Part shown: positions 25,534-34,960 of the stretch, one piece after another
How the letters are laid out: every line of letters begins with the position of its first letter
How positions within the stretch are numbered: position 1 is the stretch's first letter
From: CAWBUW01 sp963792075
GTDB taxonomy: Bacteria; Chloroflexota; Anaerolineae; Anaerolineales; UBA4823
DNA length: 64,000 nucleotides
Direction of reading: 5' to 3'
NCBI GenBank assembly: GCA_963792075.1
Contig: CAWBUW010000011.1
Span: 299,394 to 363,393, forward strand
The notes under the pieces: model-generated
Databases searched by the model: none
What the model saw: the letters and a program-made list of their open reading frames with translations, nothing else
What the model was told of the DNA's origin: nothing
Made by a program: the position numbers and the translations under genes

Positions 25534-27233
25534 CTATAATTGCCATACAGATTCATAAGCGAGTTTGGCGAGAAATTTAGTTCTTTCTTCAATTTGATTC
25601 TCCCCCCATACACTCGACGTTTGTATAATTTCATCCAAATAGACATTGGATTTTGACAAGATCGCTTTCTTATCTGGATAGCTTTTATTTCCTAAAAGAT
25701 TGTTCAATTCGTGATCTACAAGGATTAAATTTCCAATTTGGGCACAATGTTCTGCGGAAACCTTTTCAGCAGCATTCTGAGCGGAAAGATGTTCTATAGT
25801 TAACAAATCATAATCTAGCGGTAGTCCTTTTGCTTGATGATTTGCTATCCCTCCTAATATGTATTGAACTAATTTTTTCTGCTTAACAAAGCTGTCTGAA
25901 TACTTTATGTCGCTGAAGCGTGCTTCGAATTCCAGATATCCTGGTCTTCGATCCATTAATTTATCTTTAAGTCCATTCAGTGTGTTCATTTTGGCCTGAA
26001 TGTTAGTAGCTGTTATCAACTCTCTGGCATGCAACGCATACATTTGTGCAATACCACCAGATGAGCGTTGAGATGTGACGGCTGTGAATGCAAAGTGGAA
26101 ATTCTCAATTGCCTCCAAAATATCTTGGACTTGTTTTTTCTTCAAATTCCCAACACGATATTCACGCATTATTGACAACAACATCGGTAAGGGTTGCTTT
26201 ACGCGAAACAGATTTAGGGCATCTAGAGATTTCTTAAAAGACAATTCCTGTTTATCCCATTTTCTGTATAGAGTCTCATTAATCTCTCTATATGTGCCTG
26301 CATCATCCAATAGTGAGTTTAGGAAATTTTGAGCATCTTGGTTTTCCTTTACTCGCTTCTTTATGGCTTTATACAACTTTTTCGCAGGTAAATATTCGTA
26401 TTTTGATAACCAATAATGGTGTATAAAACCATCTATGCTCAAATCAGCAGACGATTCTTCGATAATCTTTACTATTTGATTCCATTTATCCTTAGATAAA
26501 TCTACATTGATATTTTTGGGCTTGATAAGCTTTGTTATGTGCCCTTTTACCAGGTCTGAAAGGCTCAAATCTTTACCGCGAGTATTTAAGGTTTCAAAAA
26601 TAGTGTACGCGTCATCTTCGTTGTCTAAGCTGATAAAAATAACCTTGAGTTTCAAAATCTTGTCTCTAATTTCGGTTAGTTTGTTTTTAATCGCAGTTTT
26701 CTTCGCATCTTCACTCAGTGAAGGATCGTCTTTGATAGATTTCACAGTATCCTGCAATTTTTCGGTAATGTACTCAAAGGCTATTTTTAAGTTTCCTCCT
26801 CCTCCCCGATTTTGGGATTTATATCGGGTTTACCTTCTTTCTGAATGTACTCTTGTAAGTAAGGATATGAAGTTTCAGTTTGAAAAACAAACTGTGGCTT
26901 GTTGTTGATATCCGTTCGCTCAATAAGTTTATGAAGGCCTGTTGCCAAATCGTCTAATTTTTCCACTCGATAAATATTCCTTAAGGCACAGAGGAGCATT
27001 GTTATGGTGGTTAACCTTTGTTGCCCATCTACAATTCCCAGAAAATCATCTTTTACTTTGTAAACAACTATCGAACCGATGAAATAATCAACATCAGAGT
27101 CAACAATCGCATCTTGCCAAAAATCTGCAACATTGTCTTTGTCCCAACTATAAGGCCTCTGGAATCGAGGTACCTTGTAGAAATTACTAGTCGATATTTG
27201 TTGTAAGTCTCTATCCAACGAATTGATTTTCAT
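25534..27233 (-). CDS. DUF262/DUF1524 (GmrSD-type) defence protein, split by a one-base shift
   Basis: One gene in two frames. The first part (27233 to about 26800) is the DUF262 ParB-like domain: YKVPRFQRPYSWDKDNVADF, FIGSIVV and GIVDGQQRLTTITMLLCALR. The second part (about 26800 to 25534) holds the helical region and the DUF1524 His-Me nuclease: LLTIEHLSAQNAAEK and GNLILVDHELNNLLGNKSY. The frames meet at a repeated GGA tract (about 26793-26806); shifting by one base gives GGNLKIAFEYITEKL and about 566 codons. GmrSD-like proteins cut modified phage DNA. Base composition is AT-rich relative to the flanking housekeeping genes. Confidence 0.8.
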
Positions 27234-27276
27234 AGTTGCTCCTGTTAATCTGAAACTTCATCAACTATATGTCGCG

Positions 27277-27360
27277 GCCCAACGATTTAAGGATTGATAT
27301 GGCGACTGAGCTAATGCAGAAACCCGGTTCAACACGCCGCCACATCAATCCGAGTTGAAC
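27277..27360 (-). repeat. Putative attC site with canonical cores
   Basis: On the minus strand: GTTCAAC (27360-27354, fits RYYYAAC), then GGATTGATGTGGCG (27351-27338) pairing with CGCCATATCAATCC (27304-27291) with one mismatch, then GTTGGGC (27283-27277, fits GTTRRRY). Total 84 bases. The DUF262 gene starts 44 bases beyond, as expected for the next cassette. Confidence 0.62.
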
Positions 27361-27522
27361 TAAGCCGTCTTAGCAAAGGGGAGAATTCGGCAAGTCGAAT
27401 TCCGGCTATTTGGAATTTAAGGCATACTGCCATACCTAAACCGCATTCTTGCGAGCGGGCATATATGAACGGTTAATATTGCGCTGGAAAGTTCCGAAGC
27501 GGAAATAGACATATTATCTTAC

Positions 27523-27858
27523 TCACTTGAATTTACAGAGTAAAAAGTGATTTCCTGATATGGGTTTCAATTCGAGACGATGGGGTTCGCGAGCAGGCCA
27601 AGTGTCAAGTCCATTATATTTGAGCCAAGCTCTAATTTCTTTGCTTATTAGTTCACCGCAGGTAGGTGTCCAGAATGAGTCTTTATCAACATTGACTTTT
27701 ACAGATTGTTCAGAGCCTTCAAGTGTCAAAGTTACTGATGCCCAATCTTTATTGAAAAATTGTTTTCTGTCCACCAAGGCAATTTTGACACCGAAAGAGC
27801 CGCTCCCGTTTTTCCAAGTTGAGACAATCATTGCTTTTACTCCATTCTGTATCATCAA
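27523..27858 (-). CDS. Small hypothetical protein
   Basis: A 111-residue protein starting MMIQNGVKAMIVSTWKNGSG. SWTPTCGELISKEIRAW-like sequence and a basic tail are visible, but I recognise no family. It lies directly ahead of the 84-base attC candidate in the minus-strand direction, the position of a cassette gene. Confidence 0.45.
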   Translation of the reverse strand: MMIQNGVKAMIVSTWKNGSGSFGVKIALVDRKQFFNKDWASVTLTLEGSEQSVKVNVDKDSFWTPTCGELISKEIRAWLKYNGLDTWPAREPHRLELKPISGNHFLLCKFK

Positions 27859-27926
27859 GGTGTACTGATTATACGATCATCTGACCTCTCGAGCAATTAT
27901 CCCTCACCTCGCCTCGCCCCCTCCAA

Positions 27927-27963
27927 CCTCCCCCAATGGGCAAAGTGCGCCAATTGGGGGAGG
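27927..27963. repeat. Dispersed palindrome family B, copy 2
   Basis: CCTCCCCCAAT pairs with ATTGGGGGAGG around a longer, partly mismatched loop. It is flanked by CGCCCCCTCCAA, as are the other two copies. Confidence 0.7.
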
Positions 27964-28015
27964 CTCAGGAACTTGCGCCTGTGGATACAGTGCTCTTTCC
28001 GGAAGGGGCGGAGGG

Positions 28016-28498
28016 TCAATTGGATGGTGTTGGGGCAGGCGATGGGGTGGGTATGTTCGAACCGCCAGGTGGGGGATTGCGATAACGGAAGCCCGCTTCA
28101 GCCTCATCCGCGTCCCAGACCAGGACCGTTTTCCCGCCTACGGTGATGCTCATGCTTTTCAACAGCCAGTCGCTTCCTTCCGGCCGGGTGATAAAGACCG
28201 CAAGGTCCCCCTTGCCTTTGGGTCCGGAGATGAATGCGGTTAAGCTGCCCTGTCCGTCTCCATAGCGAAATTCTTTCGTGGTCCCCATCACGATCGGGCT
28301 TTCCCGGATCGGGGTCCCGAAAGTCTCGGCTACCGCAGGATCCGTTTTGACGATCTCCAGGCCTTGCACCAGGCCGGCATTTAACCTCAATGGCAAGAAA
28401 ATGATCGCATACAATACTCCCACGATCACCAGGCATGCGAAAAGAAAGGCGGCGATCCCCAAGATTCTCTTGAGAGTGCCAGATGATTTCTGCTGCAC
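28016..28498 (-). CDS. Membrane-anchored Coa1-like protein
   Basis: A 160-residue protein with one N-terminal membrane segment (ILGIAAFLFACLVIVGVLYA) followed by a soluble domain: AGLVQGLEIVKTDPAVAETF, then GTPIRESPIV and later GKGDLAVFITRPEGSDWLL. This pattern resembles bacterial Coa1-family proteins (cytochrome-oxidase-assembly-like domain) of unknown role. A Pro/Ser/Thr-rich tail (PTPSPAPTPSN) ends it. Isolated gene. Confidence 0.65.
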   Translation of the reverse strand: MQQKSSGTLKRILGIAAFLFACLVIVGVLYAIIFLPLRLNAGLVQGLEIVKTDPAVAETFGTPIRESPIVMGTTKEFRYGDGQGSLTAFISGPKGKGDLAVFITRPEGSDWLLKSMSITVGGKTVLVWDADEAEAGFRYRNPPPGGSNIPTPSPAPTPSN

Positions 28499-28710
28499 CC
28501 TACACCTCCTTTTACAGACTACTCGTCCGTTTCACTGTATTCAAAAAGGGAAAATATCTCGCCGGCTGAGCCGACACACATTTTGCCGCAATCGATAAAA
28601 GAGCAAATCCACGAAGAACCCGAAGAATTGTCTGGATCCTTCGTGTCCTTCGTGATCTTCTCTGCGGACTCTGCGTCTCTGTGGTGAAATGTTCTTTCTT
28701 GATCTTCTCT

Positions 28711-29310
28711 TTAGAGCAGCTTCAGGATTTCTTCGCGCTTCTGGCGGTACTCATCTTCGGTGATCAGGTGTTTGTCGCGCATGTCGTTGAGCTCCTCCAT
28801 GCGGTCGGAGGGATCGACGGCGGCGGCGGCTTTGATATGGAGAGTCTCGACTTTCAGCCGCTGGGGTTTCTCCGGGTCATACACGACTTCGGCAGTGACC
28901 CCGGGCTGCACCAGGGCCACGTTGAGGCGCGACACCAGGGTCTTGGACTCCACCTGGTAGGGACTGCCGCCGAGGGGGTAAACTTCCAACAGCAGGCCGA
29001 CCTGCGGGTTGTCGTTGATCGACACCCCCGTGTCCCACACCTTGAGCACCTTGGCCTGCGCGGTGATCCCGTTCTTGATCTCGCCGGGGAAGATGATGCG
29101 CAGGAAGGGCAATATGCTGATGGCGCTAATGATCAGGACCGCCGGAATGATGAACAACGGCAGGGTGTCTTCATTTTGCAGCAGCTCAGGCAGGCTCTTG
29201 CCCTGGATGGGGATGGCATCCGGGCCCGCCAACATCAGGAAGAATGCAGCCCCGACGGAGGCCACTGCAATCACGCTGGACAGAATAAATATGCCACGGA
29301 CGGATTTCAT
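28711..29310 (-). CDS. Membrane protein with C-terminal SHOCT domain
   Basis: About 199 residues from ATG 29310 (MKSVRGIFILSSVIAVASVG). Two hydrophobic segments (residues about 5-28 and 50-73) are followed by a beta-rich region (ITAQAKVLKVWDTGVSINDN) and end in DRMEELNDMRDKHLITEDEY, a SHOCT motif (short helical oligomerisation module). Function unknown; SHOCT modules often accompany membrane or phage-related proteins. Confidence 0.7.
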   Translation of the reverse strand: MKSVRGIFILSSVIAVASVGAAFFLMLAGPDAIPIQGKSLPELLQNEDTLPLFIIPAVLIISAISILPFLRIIFPGEIKNGITAQAKVLKVWDTGVSINDNPQVGLLLEVYPLGGSPYQVESKTLVSRLNVALVQPGVTAEVVYDPEKPQRLKVETLHIKAAAAVDPSDRMEELNDMRDKHLITEDEYRQKREEILKLL

Positions 29311-29425
29311 GTAAGACTGCCCTCCAATCAATCGACAATGAACAGTTTCACTCCAGTCTGCGTGGAAGAGCGGTGCGGTTCGGCGTTGTCCGCCACCTGG
29401 TAGCTCATTCCGGGAGTCAGTTTTT

Positions 29426-30037
29426 TCAGGGTTCGATGCCAATTAAAACCAGTGGCACTGCTGGCACTCCCTGGCCCTGGCGGATAACATTATATAACTC
29501 GCCCTCATAATAAGCCATTCCGGAGCTCATTTGGCTTTGAAGCGTTTTCATGGGAAGAATCTCAATTCCCACATCGATATGATCGCCCACGTAAAAAGCG
29601 AGGGGTTTAACAAAAAGACCATAAGCAGCAAAAGTATGTTCCCCAAACTGAACTTCCACGGCCACACGGTCTTTGACAAAATCCGTTTGGTTATAGCTAA
29701 AGATGGGCGTTTCCCCTGCGGCTTCTATTTCCTGTTTTTGCTCTTTGGCCGGCATAGCCAGCGTTTTACGGATCAGTTTTTCGCTTCGGGTGACCCAATA
29801 ACCAACCCGACTCTCGCCCCAAGACCTATCCTGAAGTAAATTCTTAAATGCAGCGTTCATATCAATGGGGCTGTACAAGAGCTTCCCTTCCATTCTCTTT
29901 TCTTTAGAGACTTTAGTCCGGCACTTGTTTGCATCAACGGACTCGATAACTTCTCTAATTTCCTGCCAAAGAATTGGCTTGTGAACAAGAAGATATTCAA
30001 GCCCATTTAAATGGGAATAAGTTTCTACAATCTTCAT
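29426..30037 (-). CDS. BglII/BstYI-family type II restriction endonuclease, apparently orphan
   Basis: A 203-residue protein from ATG 30037 (MKIVETYSHLNGLEYLLVHK), with AAGGCGAAGG upstream as RBS. The end of the protein is the conserved nuclease core: YNQTDFVKDRVAVEVQFGEH (Glu-x-Gln in place of the usual ExK, as in BglII) followed by AYGLFVKPLAFYVGDHIDVG and MSSGMAYYEGELYNVIRQG. The BglII family cuts AGATCT-like sites. No methyltransferase gene adjoins it, which is unusual for a live restriction enzyme. Confidence 0.78.
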   Translation of the reverse strand: MKIVETYSHLNGLEYLLVHKPILWQEIREVIESVDANKCRTKVSKEKRMEGKLLYSPIDMNAAFKNLLQDRSWGESRVGYWVTRSEKLIRKTLAMPAKEQKQEIEAAGETPIFSYNQTDFVKDRVAVEVQFGEHTFAAYGLFVKPLAFYVGDHIDVGIEILPMKTLQSQMSSGMAYYEGELYNVIRQGQGVPAVPLVLIGIEP

Positions 30038-30124
30038 TCCTTCGCCTTTTTGGAATATTTTGGTCTCTTCTCGAGCAGCCTTATCTGCCCCGAATCTTTC
30101 TCCCAAGGAGCAACCGTCAGACGA

Positions 30125-30733
30125 TTATACCCTTTCACCGCCTTTGGCCGGTAAATGGATGGATGGTTCAGATCCCTGCAAAGTTACGGATGGCTCTATT
30201 CCCTGCATGGAAAGTGCCTCTACATATTCGGGATTAGAGATAATCTGCCCATCTTGAACTACCTCCCGATCCCAAGGGTTCATTAAGAGCGAGTCACTGA
30301 TGAACCCGATATAATCAGGAACCTCCGTGCCCCAGCTATGCGTATACATAACCGCGCAGCGTGCTTCTTTTGCTCCCATGCGGTTCAATTCCTGCTTCGC
30401 GATGCGCAGCGTTTCGCCAGAGCTTGAAATCTCATCCACCACCAAAACTCGTTGGTCGCAGACAAGCTCCGGAGGGCGCACCAACCAAACCGGCTGCTCG
30501 CTTACTTTCTGATTTTGATGGCGACGGGTCAGGTAGATGGCGTAAAAATCCTTTTGGAGCAGATGGGAAATCAGGGTTCCGGCGTACAACCCCCCACGAG
30601 AAACCCCCAGGATCACCTGTGGATCATAGGACTTCACCGCCAGGGCGAGTCCTCGACAGATGGCGTGAAAATCATCCCAGGATATCGGTTTCACGCCAAG
30701 GCGTTTTTCGTAATGGTCATAGTTTAAATTCAT
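30125..30733 (-). CDS. Phosphoribosyltransferase
   Basis: Type I PRTase-fold protein, about 202 residues. The PRPP-binding motif is RVLVVDEISSSGETLRIAKQ near residues 100-119, and VILGVSRGGLYAGTLISHLL carries the PPi loop. Likely a hypoxanthine/xanthine-type or regulatory phosphoribosyltransferase. The start is ATG 30733 with GAGGTG upstream; a GTG at 30739 overlapping the epimerase stop is the alternative. Cotranscribed with the upstream epimerase. Confidence 0.85.
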   Translation of the reverse strand: MNLNYDHYEKRLGVKPISWDDFHAICRGLALAVKSYDPQVILGVSRGGLYAGTLISHLLQKDFYAIYLTRRHQNQKVSEQPVWLVRPPELVCDQRVLVVDEISSSGETLRIAKQELNRMGAKEARCAVMYTHSWGTEVPDYIGFISDSLLMNPWDREVVQDGQIISNPEYVEALSMQGIEPSVTLQGSEPSIHLPAKGGERV

Positions 30734-30735
30734 TT

Positions 30736-31725
30736 TCACCTCGGCCAGGCGGTTTCGTAGGCTTCCAGGATGCGGTCGCAGACGGCGTTAAATTCATCGT
30801 TCACCCTGCGGCGGGAGGCGTCGGCGTTGTACCAGGCGATGACCTCTTCTACGCCGCGCGAGAAGGGGATGGTGCAGCGGAAATCGGGCGCCAGGCGCTT
30901 GATCTTGCTGTTATCCAGGACGAAGGAGTGCGATTTGTCGCCCAGCAGGCCCACGCCCCAAACGGGATCGTAGGCATGGATCAGGTCCGAGGGGACGTGC
31001 ACGATCTCCGCCTCCGTCCCCGCAGCGCGGGCGACGATCTCAAAGATCTGGTTCCAGGTCAGCCATTCGTCCGAGGTGATGTGGAAAGCGTCGCCGATGG
31101 CGTGCGAGTTCCCCAGCAGGGGCAGGAAGCCTTTGGCAAAATCGGTATTGTGTGTAAGCGTCCACAAGGAGGTGCCGTCGCCGTGGACGATGACTTTCTG
31201 GCCGCGCAGCATACGGTCCACTACCGTCCACCCGCCTTCCATAGGCAGCAGCGTGCAGTCGTAGGTGTGCGAGGGGCGCACAATGGTGATGGGGAACTTC
31301 TCTTCCCGGTAGGCGCGCACCAGCCGCTCCTCACAAGCGATCTTGTTGCGCGAATACGTCCAGACAGGGTTATCCAACATCGTCAACTCGGTGACGGGCA
31401 AAGCTGCCGGCGGAGTCTGGTAAACAGACGCCGAGCTGATGAACACGTACTGCCCGGTGCGCCCGCGGAACAGGTCCAGGTCAGCCTGGATTTGCTCTGG
31501 CGTATAGGCGATCCAATCCACCACCGCGTCGAAGCTCCGGTCGCCCAGCGCGGCGCGCGCCGAGGCCGCCTCACGGATATCCCCCTGCAGCACCTGCGCG
31601 CCTTCCGGCGTGGGGCGCTGCGAGTGGCCGCGGTTGAGCAGGTACAGCTCCACCCCGCGCTCGATCGCCAACCGGGAAACAGCCGAGCTGATGATGCCGG
31701 TCCCACCAATGAATAATACCTTCAT
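30736..31725 (-). CDS. NAD-dependent epimerase/dehydratase family protein
   Basis: Extended short-chain dehydrogenase of 329 residues. The NAD-binding loop is MKVLFIGGTGIISSAVSRLA, a variant of GxxGxxG. VFISSASVYQTP, then YSRNKIACEERL holds the YxxxK catalytic pair; ITIVRPSHTYD follows. It probably acts on a nucleotide sugar, though this subgroup also contains atypical reductases. It is first in a two-gene unit with the phosphoribosyltransferase. Confidence 0.88.
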   Translation of the reverse strand: MKVLFIGGTGIISSAVSRLAIERGVELYLLNRGHSQRPTPEGAQVLQGDIREAASARAALGDRSFDAVVDWIAYTPEQIQADLDLFRGRTGQYVFISSASVYQTPPAALPVTELTMLDNPVWTYSRNKIACEERLVRAYREEKFPITIVRPSHTYDCTLLPMEGGWTVVDRMLRGQKVIVHGDGTSLWTLTHNTDFAKGFLPLLGNSHAIGDAFHITSDEWLTWNQIFEIVARAAGTEAEIVHVPSDLIHAYDPVWGVGLLGDKSHSFVLDNSKIKRLAPDFRCTIPFSRGVEEVIAWYNADASRRRVNDEFNAVCDRILEAYETAWPR

Positions 31726-31742
31726 TTGTTCCTCCTTAGAAT

Positions 31743-31789
31743 TTATGGAGTAGTATTCAGCGGCCGTGCCGCTGAATACTACTCCATAA
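31743..31789. repeat. 22-bp perfect hairpin
   Basis: Arms 31743-31764 and 31768-31789 with a CGT loop fill the gap between the epimerase start and the end of the GNAT gene. Not similar in sequence to families A or B. Confidence 0.88.
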
Positions 31790-31792
31790 CAA

Positions 31793-32323
31793 TTACCGCG
31801 GGGTGATAATGATCTTCTCCATGCGCCAGGCGGGTTCGTGCACGTCGTGGCGGACGCCTTTTTCGTCTATGTAATACCAGTTTCCAGGCTCTGCGGCTGT
31901 AATCCGGTAGCCTAACCGCTCATAGAGCTGCCGCGCTGCAGGGTTATCGCGGGCGACGTTCAGGGTAACGCGTTGGTAGCCCCGCTCGATCAAATCCGCT
32001 TCGACCACGTCCATGATGTGGGAACCCACGCCCAGCCGGCGGTACTGCGGGCGCACCCGGAACCCATACACGTACGCCCGGCTGATCCCATCTGCCAGCT
32101 CGGGCCGGTTGCTGTTCAGCGAGACGAACACCTGGCCCAGCAGGATTTTCGGGGGAAGCTCCGCCAGCCACATCAGCGCTTCGCCGCGCTCGACGCCGCG
32201 ATAGGTATCGCGGTACAAGGGGCGGAAATGCGCAAATTCGCCCTCCCACTCCAGGACCGGCAAATCCTCTTTCTCAACATGCCGGACGCACAGCCCGGTC
32301 AACACCAATTCATCCACCATCAT
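31793..32323 (-). CDS. GNAT-family N-acetyltransferase
   Basis: A 176-residue acetyltransferase. Motif A: FRVRPQYRRLGVGSHIMDVV near residues 91-110, followed by TLNVARDNPAARQLYERLGY, the typical RimI-like end. Its ATG overlaps the stop of the upstream CCA-type gene (ATGA). Substrate unknown. Confidence 0.88.
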   Translation of the reverse strand: MMVDELVLTGLCVRHVEKEDLPVLEWEGEFAHFRPLYRDTYRGVERGEALMWLAELPPKILLGQVFVSLNSNRPELADGISRAYVYGFRVRPQYRRLGVGSHIMDVVEADLIERGYQRVTLNVARDNPAARQLYERLGYRITAAEPGNWYYIDEKGVRHDVHEPAWRMEKIIITPR

Positions 32324-34950
32324 CTTAATATCTCTTCTAATAACACCTGTTCTTCAGCGGCGTTATGGACACGCCCTTCTAACCAGGCTTTGCGCAGGGT
32401 GCCCAGGACCTGCTTGTAAACCGGCGAAGGCGGCAGCCCGCGACGCCTCAAATCATCTCCATTGATTAAGGGATGGATCTTGCGCCAATGCTTCAGGTAG
32501 TTTTCCAGCGCCGCCCGGCTTGGTTCATCCGCAGCGTATAAATAAGCGGCGTAGATGACCAGCGGCTCATATTCATCCAGCGCCTCCACCAGTTGAAAAA
32601 CCGGGCGCCGGACCAGCTCGCTCAGCTCAGAACGCAGCTTACAGGCCGACAGGATGGCTTGGGCTTCCCCGCGCGGGTAATGCAGCCGCGCCAATATTTC
32701 TTTGGCCGGGGGCACTTCTAATGGCATCAGCCAGAGCATAAAAGCCAGCATTTTCCTTTGGGCAGAGCCCGGCGGCTCCGCCAGCCCCCACTCCGCCCCG
32801 GGCAGCGCTTCTGGCAGCGCCTCTAAGCGCAGGCGGGCGGTCTCATCCAGGCCCAAGCGGGGGTGGATGGCCTGCAACAGCCCCAGCGCTTCCAGGCGGA
32901 CGAGCATGGCAGTCGCCTGGGTCTCATCAAAAATATGTTCGATCTCGGCGTGCAGGCGTTCCCCGGTCACGCGGGCAAGCAAGGGCAGCGCTTCTTGCAG
33001 CAGGCTCAGGGTGCGCGGCTCGATCCGGAAAGCATAACGCTGCTCATAGCGCACGGCGCGCAGCATACGCGTGGGGTCATCCACGAAGGAGAGCGAATGC
33101 AGCACGCGCACCAGGCCCTGGCGCAGGTCGTGCAGCCCGCCCCAATAGTCGTGCAGCTCACCGAAATGCGCACCGTCCAGGCGCAAAGCCAGCGTGTTGA
33201 TCGTAAAATCACGCCGGTGCAGGTCCAATTTGATGCTGCCGCGTTCCACGGTGGGCAGCGCCGTGGGCTCGGTGTAAAATTCCGTGCGCGCCGAGATCAG
33301 GTCCACAAACTCCGGCAGCTCGCCCACCAGGTCCTTAGCAGTTTCCGGCGTGCCCTGGGCCAGCTTCCCGTCGACCAGGGCAAGGCTGTTCCCCAGGTAC
33401 CACTTGGCAGTGCCGAAACGGGTATGCGTCGTTACCCGCCCTCCGTAGCTTTTCGATAAGGCCCGCGCCAGCGCGATGGCATCCCCCTCGACCACGATGT
33501 CGAAGTCCATGCCGGGCCGGTCGAGCAGCAGGTCACGCACAAAACCGCCCACCGCGTAGACCGCCATGTGTTGTTCGTAGGCGCTGGCAGCAAGCGTGTG
33601 TAACAACGCCAGGCGGGCAGGCGAAAGCAGAGTCTCCAGGCGTTCGCTCAGGTTCTGCGTTTTGGCCGATTTCATCTGGGGCGCCAGGGTCTTCAACAGA
33701 TCGGTACGCGTGACGATGCCGATGATCTCTTTCGTATCCGGGTGTACCACCGGGACCTGCCCCCACCCCGTATCGGTCATCAGCCGCTGCAGGTGTTCGA
33801 CCGAATCCTCCGGGAAAACCAGCACCTCGCCTGCGTTCATCAGACTGGCCGCGGTCAGGTTCAGCTTGTGCGAGATGGCCCGGTCCACCGCCCTGCGCGT
33901 CAGCAGCCCCACCACGCGTCCATGCGCCACGACGGGGTAGCCTTCGTAACCAAAACGCTGCATGCGTTCCAGGGCCTCCCCCACCGGGGCCTCAGGCCGC
34001 AGTAACTGCGGGCGGCCCGACATAATCTCCGCGACGGTCACCGCCGGGCGCACGAATTCGGGCAGCTTCTGGACCAGCTCCTGCCACAAGTCTGCCATGC
34101 TCCGCTCGCGGATCAAGGCGGCCGCGGCGCGATCGTGCCCCCCGCCGCCAAAATGGGTCGCTACGGCGGAGACGTCGATGTGATCGGTGGTGGAGCGGGC
34201 GATCAGCTCCACGCCGCCGCGGGTTTCGAAAAGTAAGAACAGCGCATCCGGATCCAGCAAGTCCCGCAGCTTGTGCGCGATGGTGGACAGCTCCTCCTGC
34301 ATCCCGGTGGCATTGGCGCAGGCAGCAATGACCGTGTGCCCGTGGATGCGGAAATTCTGTGCATCCTGGCGAAGCTGGTCGTAGACCAACTGCTGCGCCT
34401 GCGAAAGCGGGTGGTTCAGGAAATCATTAGCTATGCGCAGGCTGGCGCCTTGCTCCAACAGGTAAGCCGCAGCCTGCAAATCGCGGGCAGTGGTGCGCGA
34501 ATAGGTCAGCGAGCCGGTGTCCTCATAGATCCCCAGCAGCAGCAGCGTAGCCTGGACCACGCTCAGGTGTCCGTTGCGCTGGCGCAAGGTCTCTACCAAT
34601 AAGGTAGTGGTCGCGCCGACTTCATCCACCGAGGCCGTCCAGGCTGCGGGAAGGTCCGGCCGCCGGGGATGGTGGTCGATGACGTGCACCTGGGTGACGG
34701 AAGTGAACCCGCGCACGGTGATCATGGATTGGGTATCCACCAGGCAGATAGACGTGACGGCTTCCCCTCCGGGCAGGTCGCGCTGTTCCTGGAAGGGCAG
34801 CTCCGCGCCGTAAATGGTCAGGAAGGCGCGCACGTTGCGGTTCATGCGGTTGGGCAGCACCGGCAGCGCGGCTTCGTCCAGCAAGTAAGCTGCGAGCTGC
34901 GAAGCTAAAGCGTCAAAATCAGCCTGTTCGTGAGTGAGGATAATACGCAT
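32320..34950 (-). CDS. DHH phosphoesterase - CBS pair - tRNA nucleotidyltransferase fusion
   Basis: An 876-residue three-part protein from ATG 34950 (MRIILTHEQADFDALASQLA). Part 1 is a DHH/DHHA1 phosphoesterase (DFDALAS; VIDHHPRR; GGGHDRAAAA), like nanoRNases. Part 2 is a CBS pair (VAEIMSGRPQLLRPEAPVGE ... IIGIVTRTDLLK), which usually binds adenine nucleotides. Part 3 is a class II CCA- or A-adding nucleotidyltransferase (AVGGFVRDLLLDRPGMDFDI with metal-binding DxD, then RRDFTINTLALRL). The same layout is known from A-adding enzymes in several deep-branching bacteria. It adds to or repairs tRNA 3' ends and may be allosterically controlled. The longer frame beyond 34950 is antisense to the MazG gene and rejected. 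Confidence 0.88.
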   Translation of the reverse strand: MRIILTHEQADFDALASQLAAYLLDEAALPVLPNRMNRNVRAFLTIYGAELPFQEQRDLPGGEAVTSICLVDTQSMITVRGFTSVTQVHVIDHHPRRPDLPAAWTASVDEVGATTTLLVETLRQRNGHLSVVQATLLLLGIYEDTGSLTYSRTTARDLQAAAYLLEQGASLRIANDFLNHPLSQAQQLVYDQLRQDAQNFRIHGHTVIAACANATGMQEELSTIAHKLRDLLDPDALFLLFETRGGVELIARSTTDHIDVSAVATHFGGGGHDRAAAALIRERSMADLWQELVQKLPEFVRPAVTVAEIMSGRPQLLRPEAPVGEALERMQRFGYEGYPVVAHGRVVGLLTRRAVDRAISHKLNLTAASLMNAGEVLVFPEDSVEHLQRLMTDTGWGQVPVVHPDTKEIIGIVTRTDLLKTLAPQMKSAKTQNLSERLETLLSPARLALLHTLAASAYEQHMAVYAVGGFVRDLLLDRPGMDFDIVVEGDAIALARALSKSYGGRVTTHTRFGTAKWYLGNSLALVDGKLAQGTPETAKDLVGELPEFVDLISARTEFYTEPTALPTVERGSIKLDLHRRDFTINTLALRLDGAHFGELHDYWGGLHDLRQGLVRVLHSLSFVDDPTRMLRAVRYEQRYAFRIEPRTLSLLQEALPLLARVTGERLHAEIEHIFDETQATAMLVRLEALGLLQAIHPRLGLDETARLRLEALPEALPGAEWGLAEPPGSAQRKMLAFMLWLMPLEVPPAKEILARLHYPRGEAQAILSACKLRSELSELVRRPVFQLVEALDEYEPLVIYAAYLYAADEPSRAALENYLKHWRKIHPLINGDDLRRRGLPPSPVYKQVLGTLRKAWLEGRVHNAAEEQVLLEEILR

Positions 34951-34960
34951 ACTATTTTTC

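Noticed and set aside
30361..31716. 451-codon plus-strand frame
   Set aside because: It lies antisense to the phosphoribosyltransferase and epimerase genes, which have clear motifs. GC-rich third positions explain the open antisense frame.
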